A program made the position numbers and the translations under genes. From positions 70,198 to 134,197 of the forward strand of contig JTDE01000111.1 in the NCBI GenBank assembly GCA_014338405.1: 64,000 nucleotides of DNA. The letters run 5' to 3'. A model generated the notes under the pieces. The model had not been told where the DNA came from, ran no database searches, and was given only the letters and a program-made list of their open reading frames with translations. This stretch comes from Paragonimus skrjabini miyazakii (taxonomy: Eukaryota; Platyhelminthes; Trematoda; Plagiorchiida; Troglotrematidae). This document shows, piece after piece, positions 1-13,500 of this stretch; position 1 is the stretch's first letter; each line of letters opens with the position of its first letter.

Positions 1-3000
1 GTTGTTGTATAGGTAGACTGACCAGAATATCCGGTCTTCTAATGCGTGCATACCCCCGGTAAATAAGTAACGTTTATGTCGATCAATTTCTACTAGGTTT
101 CAAAAGGTTACTTTGTACAAATTTTGAAGGGTATCTTCGACCGTTTGGTTTTATTACTAGCCGGCTTACGAATCCTCTACTCTAGCGTTTCTAAACCTCT
201 GAACATTCAGCCGTATTCAACCCGTCGACTCGCCAATGTATTTGAAAATTTGAATCCTCTGCATTCATTTTATGAGTAGAAGAAGGTGACATAAAGATAA
301 ATGAACAGTTTGGAAGGAAACGAAAGTACTGATACGATAGACTTGAACAAAGTGGACAAAAGTGGGCATCGTACTACCTGGTGAGTGAAAGTTCAAAGTT
401 CATCACGTGCTAATCGGTAAACTCTTAGTAGGCAAACAAACCCCGAGAAATCTGCAAATTCTTTTAGTGCACAAAGAAACCAGCAAGTGCGGGAATAAAA
501 ACCGAAGCTAACTGAACTATGCACACATATAATGAGATAAATATTTTTGTAAACAATAAATCAGCATACCTCAAGCTCACTGGATAACGCTTTCAGCTTC
601 TTGACGCCACTCATAAACTGTAAGCTTCTGTGCTCTAAAGGATTGCTCCTAGTCGGGTGATATTTAGTAAAGTATTTTAGAGGGGTTCCAAACAGACTGT
701 CGGTTTATATCGACCCAACCTTTGGAATGTTACCTAGCATGAGATGATTGTTCCGGCATGTAATTTTACACTGCTTATTAAGAGTTATTTGTCTACTCCT
801 TTTAAGTCTCCTGAATAATTGGTGCTTGTGTCTGAGAAATATCCGATTCTAGTTTGATGGACCTGCTTATAAACTGCGAGCAATATGCCGGGTTCCATAT
901 TAGCTGTTATTTTTCCTGGAAAGGTCATAAGCAAACTGTCTGATGATGCTGACGGTTTTTGGGTTCAAACCATAATCAGTACCCATTATGATTGTTCCAT
1001 GGGTAACTAACATCAAGTTAATTCCACCTACCGAATTTTGTCTGCCACGCTTGGAGGTTCAAAATTTTTAGTGCTACGATGAAAAATTCAGCCAGTCGGT
1101 TTGTCAGAAAGCCATGTGGATGGTAATACGTACGGTTTTCTTTATTTGCATACACGGCTAACACGCTTGGTTTAGTTCGAAATTATGCATAAACGGCCAT
1201 AAAATGGAATAACAGAAGCACTTGGGTAATCCTTTGTTTACGAATGAATAACCGACCAAATTGACTGAAGTTCATTCTGCGGAGTGGGTGCCAGCTGTCA
1301 GCGCTAAAAACAGGTAATCTTCGAACTCCCTCACGCCAGAGACTGCAATACCAAATCGAAAACTGATATCTGCCAATACTCGCGCTTCTCCAAATTGCGA
1401 CAGCGTTTGTTATATTCTATCCACAGGATTATTCTTCACTAACTTGACCGTTCTTTCTCGAAATACTGTTTTTCACGCCCTCTGCTAGTCTATCTATAGT
1501 TGAGGGTAATGCATCGACATCGACAGAACGGACAGCATCGTGCGACAGAGGTAAGCAGGACACATTTCAAAGTTGCTAGTGCAAATGATGACAATGTAGG
1601 TCGACAAACCAACACATGAATAAAAACCTAACCTGTTCGCTTGCGAAAAAGTTAATCACAACTGGTCATGCGGTTGGTTATTACTGCAGATTGCTGTGGT
1701 CGTAGAACTCAGTTACAACCCACAGATGCTGTGGTTTTCCGAAGTGCTGCTACTCAGGCGATATAAACCAAGTCTCTGTTGGCAGGATCCGTTGACGTAA
1801 CCAATCACGTCGTCATAGGATTGAAACCATTCACCCAACCTTGATATGTGCATACTTGAAGTTTGCTCGTTTCATTGTTCTGTTGTCATGCGTTAAAACA
1901 ATACAGCTGAACTTGTTAAATGATCAACTAATGAGAAATTTGTTCTCTTCACTGGATGTACGCGTTTTTGTTAGTTTTCTTGTGTATTTTCCTGGGATCT
2001 CATAAGCTCCCCAGTTTCGAAATGAGTGGTTCCACAACAAATTTGCTGATTACCTTGTTTTCCAAGACTAAAGTTTATCCACAATCAAGTTTGATATGAC
2101 TCGTTCCCTTGATTTAAATTATTACACATGTTTTTCTGCAACCTTGACAAAATACAGATCCAATCACTTGTTTACAAGCACTCGATTTCGCTTTCCCAGT
2201 TTTATTAATTATTTAACTAACCTCCTATCTGTTGGATAGATGGTTTCTTCCGGATGATATTTGCTACGTCTAATCCGAGAGTTGCTGGCGATTTTTGCTG
2301 CTTATTGTGACTGAGATTCTCAAGGTGATTTAGTTTACCATTTACAAAATTCAAATGGTCATAGGAAGGTTAAACCTCTCCGCTTAATGTGTATAACATG
2401 ATGTAGAAAACCACGAGCAGTGTACTGTGCAGATTTTAACCTGACTGGAACAACACATACATCGAAACCTTCATTTAATGGGTCATTTTAAATTTAAGGT
2501 TCTGATATATGATGACACCACTAAAAATAAACGATGCGCATAAATCATTTAAAGGTTTGAGGTGTTAAATATCCTTCCGGTTACACAATAATTTCAGGTC
2601 GAATCCAGGCACGGGTCACTCAAGGGCTATTACTATTATCTAATTAGACAATCTTCATTATCTCAATGTTCTAGTGCAACGACAATGGCAAACGTTGTAC
2701 ATGTATTTGGACGGAAAATAGACAGCATGTACATTTTATTAAGGACGTGGGTGTGTTTAATTACACAACCGTTTTTTTAAACTTTCCAACCTGCAATGAC
2801 TGGAGAGATTAGGACATTTCTCATGTCCACTAGTGTGAAAACAGTCAAATATGTGAGAATATGTTCAATTATCTGAACTGTGGGGTTCAAAAACTTGCCA
2901 GATGATTGAAATTTACCATACGAACGAAAACAAGCACTGGGCTCATAATCCAAGAACAAGCTATATTCATGCTGTTGTTGTTCACTGTTTTTAAATGTCT

Positions 3001-3448
3001 GTGTGAACTGGGAGCCTGGGTTTATAGCACCCGTCACAACCAGCTTAGACAGTACGTCGGAGTGCATTCACTAATTAATTTGTCCGTTAATTAATTGCTA
3101 TCCGGTGGTAGATGGATAAGCGTAGTTCCATGTGATCAATACCTCATCCGTCAAGTTATCTAGTCCTTTATGTCGTTCCTGACTGAGCCATAACATAATT
3201 GAGCACAATATAATAAAAGAGAGAGTGTAAATGTCACAAACCTAAAAATAGTCGTTTAATAAAATGAACTGAAAGTAATTGACAACGACGCAATCTTACA
3301 TGTACAGAAAACCGTAGCAATCCTGCATAAGGGTTGGTTAAGTATATGTTTACCACTGAAATTTAATCGGGTAACCCAGCATTCAGTGACCTTAACAACC
3401 GCATACAAAAACAACGGGTCTCACGGCAAAATCACATTGATTACTTAC
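1..3448. other. Left flank, no confirmed gene
   Basis: This stretch lies downstream of the last recognised exon of the minus-strand RhoGEF gene. It should contain the rest of the PH domain if the next intron is short. I looked for minus-strand exons coding the usual PH strand-2 pattern (Tyr-Leu-Phe-Leu-Phe followed by acidic residues) and found none. The intron probably runs past the left edge of the window. Several short open stretches with splice-like ends occur (for example minus 617-570) but none joins the upstream exon in phase. No repeat was recognised here. Confidence 0.4.
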
Positions 3449-3658
3449 CGTTCAAAGTAAGAAGACCTTCGTGAAGCAATTGTCTCTTTGGATTGGCAAT
3501 CAGACGTTCACACGGTTGACGGGCGAGGCTATGACGCAAAAGTTCCGGTATGAAAACTCTTGGTTCCAGTTCGGAAACCGACGGCCATATGAGCTGTGAT
3601 TGTATTTCTTGTAATCGCTCAAAATTTTTCAGCCACATCATTTTGTCCTCCAGCGATT
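3449..3658 (-). CDS. PLEKHG7: PLEKHG7-like RhoGEF, exon covering DH end and PH start
   Basis: This is the most 3' recognised exon of the RhoGEF gene. It starts after acceptor ...AATTGTAG at 3659, two bases into a codon, and ends with donor GTAAGTAA at 3448, one base into the next. It encodes 69 whole residues. The first third, with LEDKMMWLKNFERLQEIQ, is the last helix of the Dbl-homology domain. A linker with IWPSVSELEPRVFIPELL follows, and the exon closes on RQLLHEGLLTL, the usual first strand of a PLEKHG-type PH domain. The linker spacing and the W-L-x-N-F and I/V-W-P signatures fit the PLEKHG7 branch better than PLEKHG5 or the ARHGEF1/11/12 group. That comparison is from knowledge of the families, not from an alignment run here. 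The exon joins 7554-7380 in phase, completing a Lys codon. The protein would activate a Rho-type GTPase at the inner membrane face, with the PH domain placing it there. Confidence 0.87.
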
Positions 3659-6600
3659 CTACAATTACAGTCGGTGTAATGGAATTTATCGTTGGTTAGT
3701 CAAACCACTGAGTAGAAGAGATGTAGCATTGAAGTTATCTGTCAGTGTAACTATAAACAAATTACAAAGGTGTGATAACGTCAATTAGCTTTTTCATTTT
3801 CTGCGTTTTTAAGATTAAACATTAAACTGAAATACGATAGACAAGCGACATTAACTTTGTTGCATTGGGGACCGTTAAAAATCCCACTCTTCCTTGTCAC
3901 CGAGAAAGGATTATGTTCAAAACTAATACAAAACTACAAATGTAGAAGTCATAGGTAAATAATCGTAATGTCTTGCAAGTGTTTGATCCCTAAAAAATTC
4001 ATCGAATAACGATTTCATCACGATTCGACTTCTGATGTGCATGTGCTCCCATACTGGTCTGGTTGTTATAGATAGACACCCTGGAAATACAGCTGGGCGA
4101 GACCCGTTAAGTTTATCTCTTCTATTGCAGTGTCATTGAATTTCATACTGAACTGTCCATCGGTTTTGTTGTTCAAGTCACCGATTGATCAACTGCAGAA
4201 ATGTGTGGTAACAAAAGGCTTAGCTTTTCTTAACTACATGCTGTATTTACTCGAATTTATAAGCTTGTTTGAAAACCTTACCGCATATGTGAACATTATT
4301 TCAAATACTTATGGCAACTAACAGATTTTCAAGTTGAACATCACCCACAATTGATCGCAGCTGTCGCATTCCCATAGACTTTCCAGTCGGCCTCTATTGA
4401 AAAGAAGCACTAGAGTGTAATTTTGCTCCCATTAGATCTCATCAGTAGTGCATATCATCGCCACTGCCGGGAATTGAACCACGAACACGGTGTTCGTGAG
4501 GCAACCGCGTTTATCACTGTGCCATTGACCTCACGTTAAGCATGACCGACTTATCAAATGTGAATGCTCAACCACTTTCGCTTGTGAGTAATGAACAGGT
4601 TGCCCGATCGTCTCGAAATGGAGACACAGTTACTATCTGTTAGCTCCAATCGATAACCCCGCGATTGGGACTTCCTAGACAGGTCGAGATCTCCGATCTC
4701 ATTAAACCTGCTAGGCGATATTTTGTTCAACTTGAACGTTAACCAAATCCCGACTGCTCATCAGTAAACTAACAGATTGTCAAGGACTGTTAATTTGAGC
4801 TTGATAGATCACACAGTTAACTGTAGTTTTTGTACTCATTTAGGACACTCATAGGACTGGTTTCGAGGCTTGTGTATAGGCCTTTCAAATTGCATCCGTC
4901 AGTTAGCACTTATGTTTATTCATCACTTTATAATAAGATACGTCTCACAGCGGAGACGCAGTTAGTCTCAAAATGAGTTTACATTCTCCAGCTGAAAACG
5001 TTAAATATTGTAGCCGCCCTCTGCGGGCTTACTCAGAAAATAGTTGAGTTATATTAAATAAAGATTTGAAGCATTAGGAAACTGTGGCTACAGATAATTG
5101 AAATATTTTCAATTCAGATATATGCACTATTTATATTGCAGACAATTTACCATGGCGTTTGGTCCTCGTGACATAATTGATTCGAGATTGGTAGTTCAGA
5201 AAAATCTCTGGATTGGTAACTGTAAATATGGCTTAAGTTAATGCAACTGTATAGGGACGTTAAATGGAGTAACCCTGTCAATCTGTCAGATCTTTGGGAC
5301 AGCTGAACTTTAGATGCATCAGTACATTTTCGAAAATAGGTGAATCGTTCTTTTTGTTTTGAGGTTAGAACTGGCGTTTAACTTACGAGAAAACTTGAAG
5401 GCCTATCTCTTTTATGAGTGTCCTTCAATTATCTGTTGCAATTATGAAACCTTGTTTCAGAATGACTTAAACATTTGACTTTAGAAAGGCACAACACATT
5501 CAATCTTTCCGCATCCCTTCCTTTTTCTCGTTGGAGGATTGATTGACACGCGATCAACCGCGATCCTGTCACATCACTTTTCACTGGGAACATTGATGAG
5601 TTAGCCCGATAACGAACTGTCAAAACTGTGTATCAGTTGGTACAGGTGTAACCTTCGGTTTGGTAGTTGCTCTAGCACCTGGTCACATGTCGATATCGTA
5701 AACCGTCAACTGGCATGAAGGCAGTTTTATTATATAAATCGCAGTATTTGCTAATGAAAAACGCATGGAAATCGGATGGATAACACGGAAGATATTATCC
5801 GGTTTTTCAACAAGCTTACTTGATCTGTACGTGAAGTGAACTGCTTGGTAAATTCACTTTCTGCACTCGTATTGACCACTTAATACAAGAGTGAGATAAA
5901 ATATATTCACAAATGCGAACCTGCAAGATCGATTCAACGCACTACAGTTTATCTAGCCGGGGCAATTCTAATATCTACTGCGTGGGACTCATCTTTGAGT
6001 AATTGCTAGCGATTACAAAATCAACAAGACCTCCGTTAATTCGAGAATGCAGTGTTTCTGACAGAGATCGATGGAAGTAAGCAATGTATTAAGATTTACC
6101 ACTGAGTCTTTTCAGGTGCGCAGTCAACACTGAACGAAGAAACAAATAACATCTAACCAGTTCATGTGATCAAATTATACACATCAGTCATTAAATAAAA
6201 TCCATGTTCTTCTGTTTATTTCACTTGGGATATATTGATCAACTTTGGTTATATACATTTGTATATACCATGAGTGCAACTGATACGGTATGGTAGAAAT
6301 ATCAGAAGGAAACGCGTTATTGATGGCAGAAATGGTAGTTTGTTTGAATGACTGGAAGGGATGATGTGCATCACAAAGTCTGTCCTTTTATCTATCGCCT
6401 ATTCCTTGTGGAGCGCTATTGTTTTACAAGCTGAAGAATATATCCATATCGCTAGGCTTCAGCTTATTTGAGTGAAATGAGTTGAACGATGCTTAAACCT
6501 GCTCTCAGTTTTTGCATTCAGATAGGTTTTCCTCTCAACTCCTTCTGGAGAGGGCACTGGATTCCACTGTTGCTTTTAGCTGAACTAATCCGGCGTGATA

Positions 6601-7379
6601 ACTCCTGCTACGATTCGGACCTCAGCTACGGATAAGTTCATACGAAGCATTCTCGTTGGTTACGGCGCAATTGAGAGCTCCTCACAAGTGACCGCCGTTA
6701 AGCTTTCATCTATAATATTCGTCATGACTGGCATGATGTCACTGACGTATTAGTTCACTGAGAAGATCATGGCTAAAATCCAGGTCAAAGCAAAAATATG
6801 CCTCATTGAGGCGCAAATTCCATCTATTTTTTGGATCAATCCTTTCGTGGTTTTATTTTCCTTTAACGCTGATTGATGAAAATGCCTAAACACTTGTTTA
6901 TTGGTACTTTCAGAATTGAATAATGTATGTTTGAATGGATTAAACTGCGTCACAAATTGTTTCAATTTCAATTCGCTTCTGTGGAAATAAATCCGAAAAA
7001 CTTGTAGTATGAAGGTTGGATTACACTAACGTGATTCAATTGACCGCATTCTTCAGTCGTGTCAAACGAACATCAACAGATGGAAAAACGGCTGTTTTCT
7101 CCAAATCTGGTAAATGTATAAACCTAGAACTTAGAAAGCGCGTTCCGCCTTTTCTTTCTCAATTCTGTAATCAGTATCATGTAATATCATATTATAAGAG
7201 TAAAAACGCCTGTGTGGTTAGCATTAGTTAAATTAGCCGTTACATTTGATTCCATTTCATACCAGTAAAAGTAGGTGGTAACTATTTGACCTGGTTTATA
7301 ATAAGATCAACACTTATGATCACAATTACTACGGTTCTCAGCTTGTGAATGAGCTCAGTAAGATAAATTTTATTCGTAC
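3659..7379 (-). other. RhoGEF intron (3.7 kb) between DH end and DH core exons
   Basis: The intron is bounded by donor GTACGA at 7379-7374 and acceptor TTGTAG before 3658, both read on the minus strand. It carries one SINE copy (4325-4700). Apart from that SINE I see no coding segment with usable splice ends and no other repeat. The donor is a GTACGA rather than GTAAGT type. It is the only position that gives the correct join, because the codon formed (one base plus two) restores the expected Lys before S-L-E-D-K. Confidence 0.75.
4325..4700 (-). repeat. tRNA-derived SINE, copy A
   Basis: On the minus strand this contains a pol III B box, GGTTCAATTCC, at 4480-4470. An A-box-like segment lies upstream of it in the TGGCACAGTG region near 4523. 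The body shared with the other copies includes the GCAGCTGCGATCAATTGTGGG-type 3' region near 4345-4365, seen here as its complement. It ends in a short A-rich tail next to 4330. The 5' segment up to about 4700 matches the left member of the 36-kb pair but not the shorter copies, so two subfamilies with different 5' extensions may exist. No target-site duplication is obvious. Confidence 0.85.
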
Positions 7380-7554
7380 TCAAGGAACTTTCAACTTTAT
7401 CCAAACAAGAGGTCAGCATATCTTGTTCGCTTGTTTCTGCAGTGTAGCGGCGAATGCTGGCCAGCAGCAAAGGTATTTTCATATAATGTTGCATAGGGGC
7501 TATCAGCAGATCCGTCAGTTGTAGACGTCGGCAACGTGGATCTTGTTCGCACCA
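7380..7554 (-). CDS. PLEKHG7: PLEKHG7-like RhoGEF, DH core exon (CR3)
   Basis: The exon starts in phase after a strong acceptor (TTGTCTTTCTACAG) and ends one base into a codon at donor GTACGA. Its 58 residues begin WCEQDPRCRRLQLTDLL and include the hallmark third conserved region of Dbl-homology domains, read here as APMQHYMKIPLLL. The tail DMLTSCLDKVESSL is the start of the final long helix. The CR3 Lys just before I-P-L-L-L, normally involved in GTPase contact, is kept. The Arg that usually follows the Gln is His, and the usual Tyr before Pro is Ile. Length and phase agree exactly with the flanking exons 16481-16365 and 3658-3449. This exon carries the clearest evidence that the gene is a RhoGEF. 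Confidence 0.9.
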
Positions 7555-10500
7555 CTGTAGAAAGACAAGTGTTAACGCAATGAAAAAATGATGAATCTCG
7601 AAACTGCCGGCTTCTTATTACTCGTTCTAGCACACTTAAGAGCATTTATACATAGTTGCAAGTTTGTTGTTCATTGGAATTATTGAGTTCGGCAATGGAA
7701 ATGTGGGCGATTAACAAATAATTGGTATGCAACAACCAACCGAAATTTACCATTATATGTGAATTGCGACCATTCAAGCTTTTGGGGAATATTAGCGCAT
7801 TTAAATTTTATTAGCTTAGAAATAGTTGCTATTACGCAGGTCGTTTTTGGTCAAAAACTCGTTTATCACAAAATGATACTCAACAGAATAACACTTTGTT
7901 CCAACGCCAACCCCCTAATGACATGTTCACTGTTTACCAGAATAATGAGAGATTACAATAAATTATGTAACTTTATAACGGGCTTAACTAACTAAATAGT
8001 GATGGAGCTGGCAAACTTAACGTCTCACAGTCGCTTGTTGATTGACATGTGAATTTGCAATCGGCCTAATAAGATTTTCAAGTTGCTTATCGTTTTGTAG
8101 ATTTTATAACGTTTTTATATCGTGCATACGCCTGAATGAAAATATTTGGAAATATATAAATTGGAAAACTACGGTTTACAGAGTGAATTCTCGACAACTG
8201 CGGAATTTGCTAATTTAAACTTCAAATTGTTTATTTTGTAGACTGCCTGGGAAATATGAAGGATTTTCATAATTATGATTGGTCTCATAAAACCTAGTAA
8301 AACATCAATAATCAGGGCAAAATCACATACTGTAAAACAACAGTTAAGCTTTTGAACACTTTCAAACATCACCATAAAGAATGAATGGAACGGAAACCAG
8401 AGCGTCTGTTGGGCAGCCTAACACTGGCAAACTATGTGGTCTTAATGGATACAATAATTCAGTGTACGATGCACTGATGCACGACTCGTTCTGTTGACTG
8501 GTTACATTCTACAAATAGATAGTTATATACTCTCTGAAATGGGGTTTGAAAATCGTAAGTTGCTCAGAGATGTGAGTTTTAGGAAAAAAGTGATCCATTC
8601 GTTCAACGTTTTCTTTTTTTCATTTTCCTCCAAGGGATTTTTGTTATAATGCACCAGTTCAGTTTTACACGGCAAAGCTCTTCTCCCTTCACGGTTTTTG
8701 AAATGAGGTTTTGTGAAAACAAGGCAAAACTTCCAGATGTGTTTTCCAACAGACGCGTACCTAATTCCAAAACTTACAAAGACTGATTTCTTGGCTACTG
8801 TAGAAACTGTACTCTTTGGATGCTTTTCAAATTTTGTGCTGTGCGTGTGCCACGTAAGTGAACCTGAACAAACTCGAATTTGAAATAGCTTCATCTCCAC
8901 TGAAATCCATTTAGGACAAACAAAATGTATGGCTACTATACTTTGAGTGTTATTTTTGTCTTTCTGAAATAGAATGCATTATTGAGACTTCTAACTGTAG
9001 GAAGACCACACATGCAATAACGTATACGCAATCTACAGACCTCATTTCCGTGAAACATGTTTGTGGTGGTAAAGCAATTATCATCAAAATACACGACGAC
9101 TATGCGCACGAGACGGTCTCGAACTAGAATTGTTGGATACTGTGCAGACCAGCAGGTGCACTTGCGATTTCTTATCACATATAATAGTCCTGTAATTGAA
9201 AATGTACAAAATTCGACAGTAAGAAAGAATCCAGAATACATAGATTCTTGTTTCTGTAACTGACAGTAAAATAAACATAAACAACGTGGTCATGCCTAAC
9301 CCACGCGGCTTTAAAATAAAATGTGATTCAGCTGGTAAGACCTCCATCGGTTCCCTAAAATTACGAACGGACAGTTGATGTAACTTATTGCGAACGCACC
9401 CAAAATTGCAAAATTACCTTCGTTATAAGAATCAAGTAAGTGTTACCTGGTCCTATCGGGATGCGTTTGTGAATGATAAAAAATACAATATTAGAATGCC
9501 TGCAGTCTGTTAGGGAACCAGGAGACAGCAGGACCTATTACTCGAAGAGTGAAAATAACCAGATTTCTTAATTAATTCCGTTTACTTTTTTGTAGCAGCG
9601 AACTCCATCCTCTAATTCTGAATATTAAATCCAGCAATCCACCTGTTTTTTTTTCAAATATATCTGTTATGGAGATGTTGTGTACACGTTAAGCATCAAT
9701 TTAAAGATATTTAGCGTTTTGACGGACTTGTCACTTTATTGAGAAGCTACTTTCTATCTGTTATTCTTTGACTGAATGCTGAAAGTAATTGATTTTCATG
9801 TAGATTGAACATCACCCAAAATTGATCGCAGCTGTTGCATTCCCATAGACTTTATAGTCGGCCCCTCTCGAAAAGAATCACTAGACAGGAGTTTCGCTTT
9901 CATTTGAGTTCATCAGTAGTGCATATACTCGCCACTGCCGGGACTAGAACTCTGGTCAGCCTGTTCATTAGGCAACCGCGTTTACCACTGTGCCACTGAC
10001 CTCACATTAGGCACGACCGAACACTCAACCACTTTCGCTTGTGAATAATGATCAGATTGTCCGATTGTTTCGAAAGAAGACACAGGATCATGAACCAATT
10101 TTTGCATGGCGTACCTACCTTGAACCAGAAGCGATTAACACACAAAAATACGAAGAAGCAACAAAGGTCTGCGGTCGAAATTTGGTTCCGAAGTTTTTTG
10201 GGTTTAATGGAACGCCAACGTAACATGAGCTCATATTGGAGTACCCTACTGTGGTGCTGATGGTACTGAGATTGTGGTTTTCTTGACGACCATTGTTGTG
10301 AGTAAGACAGGATTATTCACACGATAAAAGCGCAAGTGTATTCGAAGAAATACATACGTTTACGTCTAGTCTGCATTAATAGCAACAAATTTGTTAATGT
10401 TTCATTTGGTCTGAAGAAGTTTCTGTGTCAGAAATCAAACCTCAACAATAAACACATTACTGACTGTTCACAAGTTGTTTTAGAATTAAGGAGTCAAAGG

Positions 10501-13500
10501 ATATTTTTGCAGATAAATAAACAGTGGTAAACAACTTTGCGGTCTAATGGGGAAAAACTGCGAACATTTCACTGGGTATATAGTTTATAATCAACATAGT
10601 TTACTTGAGTTCAACATTGTTCAATCGTTTAGGTATATATTACTTCGGGATAAGGGAATAATGACACCGAGTATCAAATCAGTCTCAAAGTTTTCTACAC
10701 TTCTGACGGATACATATTTACTAGCAAAGTTAATTATTCTGCGTTGTGATTTTATTGAGAGACCATGATAATTTCAGCGTTTTTGCGTTTTTCGAAAAGC
10801 CAGCTAACTTTATTTCAGCATCGGTCATAAAACTATCAAGGAAACTGTTGGTTACATCCGATTGTCACTAACAGCAGTCAGCATACAGAACCCTACACGT
10901 TCGAATAGCAAGAGTGAAAATTGTTCAAAAGTAGCTTGTACCATCGACTGAACGACATGTTTGTGCTTGTGCGTGTATGTTTGAATTAACACAATCGACG
11001 AGGCAATAAATTTAGACAATAAACCAATTTTTGAAAATATATCAACTTAGACAATTATTCAGTTAAACTGCAGACAAACACTCTTTGTCGCTTATTTATG
11101 CCTCATTGATTTGGGATATGAGTAACAGAATGCCCACATCAGACTGATGAAGAACAGTGAAACGGCTCTTGGTACAGTAAATTATCATATATTTAGAAAT
11201 AATTCAAATGTCAATCAAGTGTTTGCTGACAGCTATTTTCGTGGGACATGATGAGTGCGTGATCATATGTAGTTAAGGGAAATCTGCTGGAAGTGGGATT
11301 TCTTGCCTTCACAACAAAAGCCTACATAACGTAGAACAAGAAAACTTGCTTATGTTAAAAACGAAAGGTTTTGTTCTTATGTGTGGAATCGTAAACAACA
11401 ATACAAGACGAAGAATGTTTGTCTTTATAAGAATTTGATACAAACGCTTTAGCGCTAATTATGTATGAACGAATTAAATTTAGGGCAAGAAGTCTGGTAT
11501 ACTTCACTTCAAGTTAAACCGATGGATCCACTAAAAATACGTGGCTTAATAAGAAAGGCAGTGAAACGTTTATCTATTTCACGCACAAAAAATAAACGGA
11601 ATCATTTAAAGCGTTGAGTTTAAGATAGCCATATGCATAAACAGATAAATACAGGAAAATTATCAGTGGCGACTGCTTTTCTATTTTCTTCAAAAAGTCA
11701 GCGAGATAAAATTTCACTGGGCGTTTAAAAATCAAAAAGTTCTGAATTGCAACAATTGCATTCGAAGCGCAGCGTTTATAAAAATTCACGTTGGTCTCTC
11801 AGTGTTTCCTGTTTGGGAATGCTAATTGCATGTTAACTGCCTGCGGATTGATCGAGTGACTGAATTATTGGTCACGACAGCTGGAGCACTTGAACCAACA
11901 TTCTTGTCCACAGACAGTTGGGTTATGTTTCAAATAACTGTCCAGCAATAACCAGCGTTCACTAACAAATGAAGATTGATAGATTCATTGGTACGCCATG
12001 ATTAACAGTGAGTGATAAATCATTGTTGATCTGATGACTGCATTCTTGCGGATGACCTTAAATTGTACTATTATATTTCCTGCGTCCTGACTCACAGTAA
12101 AGCACTTTTAGCAGCGAAATGTACAGAAACATTGTCAGAAAAACAGTCGAATTGCTACCGTGCCCACTGACTATCATTTTTCCCATCGTATTTTTCACTA
12201 GGTATTTAACGCTCAGCTGGCTTCTACACACTAGAAAAGCCTAAATAGAATATTGAATTTGGACCAATATCGAGCCCTGCGTTCGACCGTTTTCTGTTAA
12301 TGGTTCAAAACTGATCAGTCCAGTTGAACATGATCAGAAAAGTATACTTACTGCACAGTGTGTTTCAAAGCTAGACGGCTGGAGGTTATTCTCAGTTTAC
12401 GGGTATCCTAAATATTCGGTAGTCAATTCTGCAACTTTCATCCAGTCACATTTAAAGTCTGACCTACCAATTTCTTGCGAGCCACAAAAAGCATTGTTTA
12501 TGTGCTGCAGGTAGTATTTTTACACAGGTTTCTACATGTATTTTCATGTATGAATTTTTGTGTGTATTTTTGTGTTCACATTGTTTAACTTCCCAATCTG
12601 GGAAAAACCAACTCCCTATCGAACACTGCGGTCAGCAACGGCAGTTTGCAAACGGTTATGTAGTTACGTCCGTCCTCCATTTCAGCACAAATGATAATCA
12701 CTTCATTCAATTACCTGCGTATGACTTATTGTTTATGGTCATTTGCAAGTTAATAATAGCGCACTTCACCTTAGGTCATTTTGAGTGATATCAACTTAAG
12801 TGTTGACTGTCACCTGTTCGCGACTGTTGAGAGAAAAATAACTCATGTCAACTGACTGAGTACTATCTGGCTCGTATGATGCTTGTTATCTGAATAAGCT
12901 TGCGCGAAGTTACTTAAACGACTATACGCATAGCGTAGGTAGGAGTGGTACTCCTAAAGAATGTTTGCATGCTGCAGGATAAGCGAAACGGATGGAAGAC
13001 AAATCTCGGATTTTTAGCATCCCTACTTACACTCATTATGTGTTGACACAAAACCAGTAATTGACATATAAACTGTGTAAAACAAAAACGGATGAACAAA
13101 CTGATTGAACAGATCTTAATTTTTGTTCGCCAAAAGCGTAGTCAGTTAGATGACAAAAATGTTGATTCCGTTATTGTTTTCTGCACAAGTAAACCTGCCA
13201 TTCTTATCAGGTTGGCATTTCTTCATTAGGCACAAGCTGTTTTATGTTATGATTACTTAAGAGCATCTTGAACGATCTGACAAGGTCAATTGAGTTGACA
13301 TTTGTTAGAATGTAGTTGCCATAAAAGGAGATCTGTTTTTCGAGCTTGTCAATGTCAACAGGAAACTTTTGACGTCGTAGCTGATAACTAATAGGAGTAT
13401 GTTCCATGCCATGCTGATAGCACCACTGTTATCTGCAACCGCAAAAAATTGGTATATTACGTGGGAGGTTAACCATTATTCGAATTAAGGTTTCACTATT

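Noticed and set aside
301..380. Plus-strand ATG frame MNSLEGNESTDTIDLNKVDK followed by GTGAGTG, with an in-frame stop just upstream; possible first exon.
   Set aside because: Only 27 codons, weak start context, no downstream exon found. Donor-like hexamers are common enough for this to occur by chance.
570..617. Minus-strand 48-base segment FMSGVKKLKALSSELE with acceptor and GTATGC donor.
   Set aside because: Phase 0 start does not fit the phase left by the exon ending at 3449, and it has no PH-like pattern.
1312..1470. Minus-strand open stretch with EYNKRCRNLEKREYWQISVF before a GTGAGG donor.
   Set aside because: No pyrimidine tract before any usable acceptor, and no match to the missing PH segment.
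8523..8900. 125-codon minus-strand frame.
   Set aside because: No domain, no convincing splice ends, and a frame of this length is expected by chance in AT-rich DNA of this size.
11140..11170. Plus-strand CTGATGA followed by GTGAAAC, resembling a hammerhead core.
   Set aside because: The sequence between the two boxes cannot form stem II and no flanking stems were found.
12352..12407. Minus-strand 56-base segment with acceptor TATTTAG and donor GTAAGTAT.
   Set aside because: It would break the phase 0 join between confirmed DH exons and its residues do not fit the domain.
13031..13072. Minus-strand 42-base segment with a strong acceptor and GTAAGT donor reading FICQLLVLCQHIMS, first considered as a DH exon.
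   Set aside because: The exon at 24532-24431 continues the domain directly and joins 16481-16365 in phase, leaving no room for this segment. Its splice ends are taken as chance.
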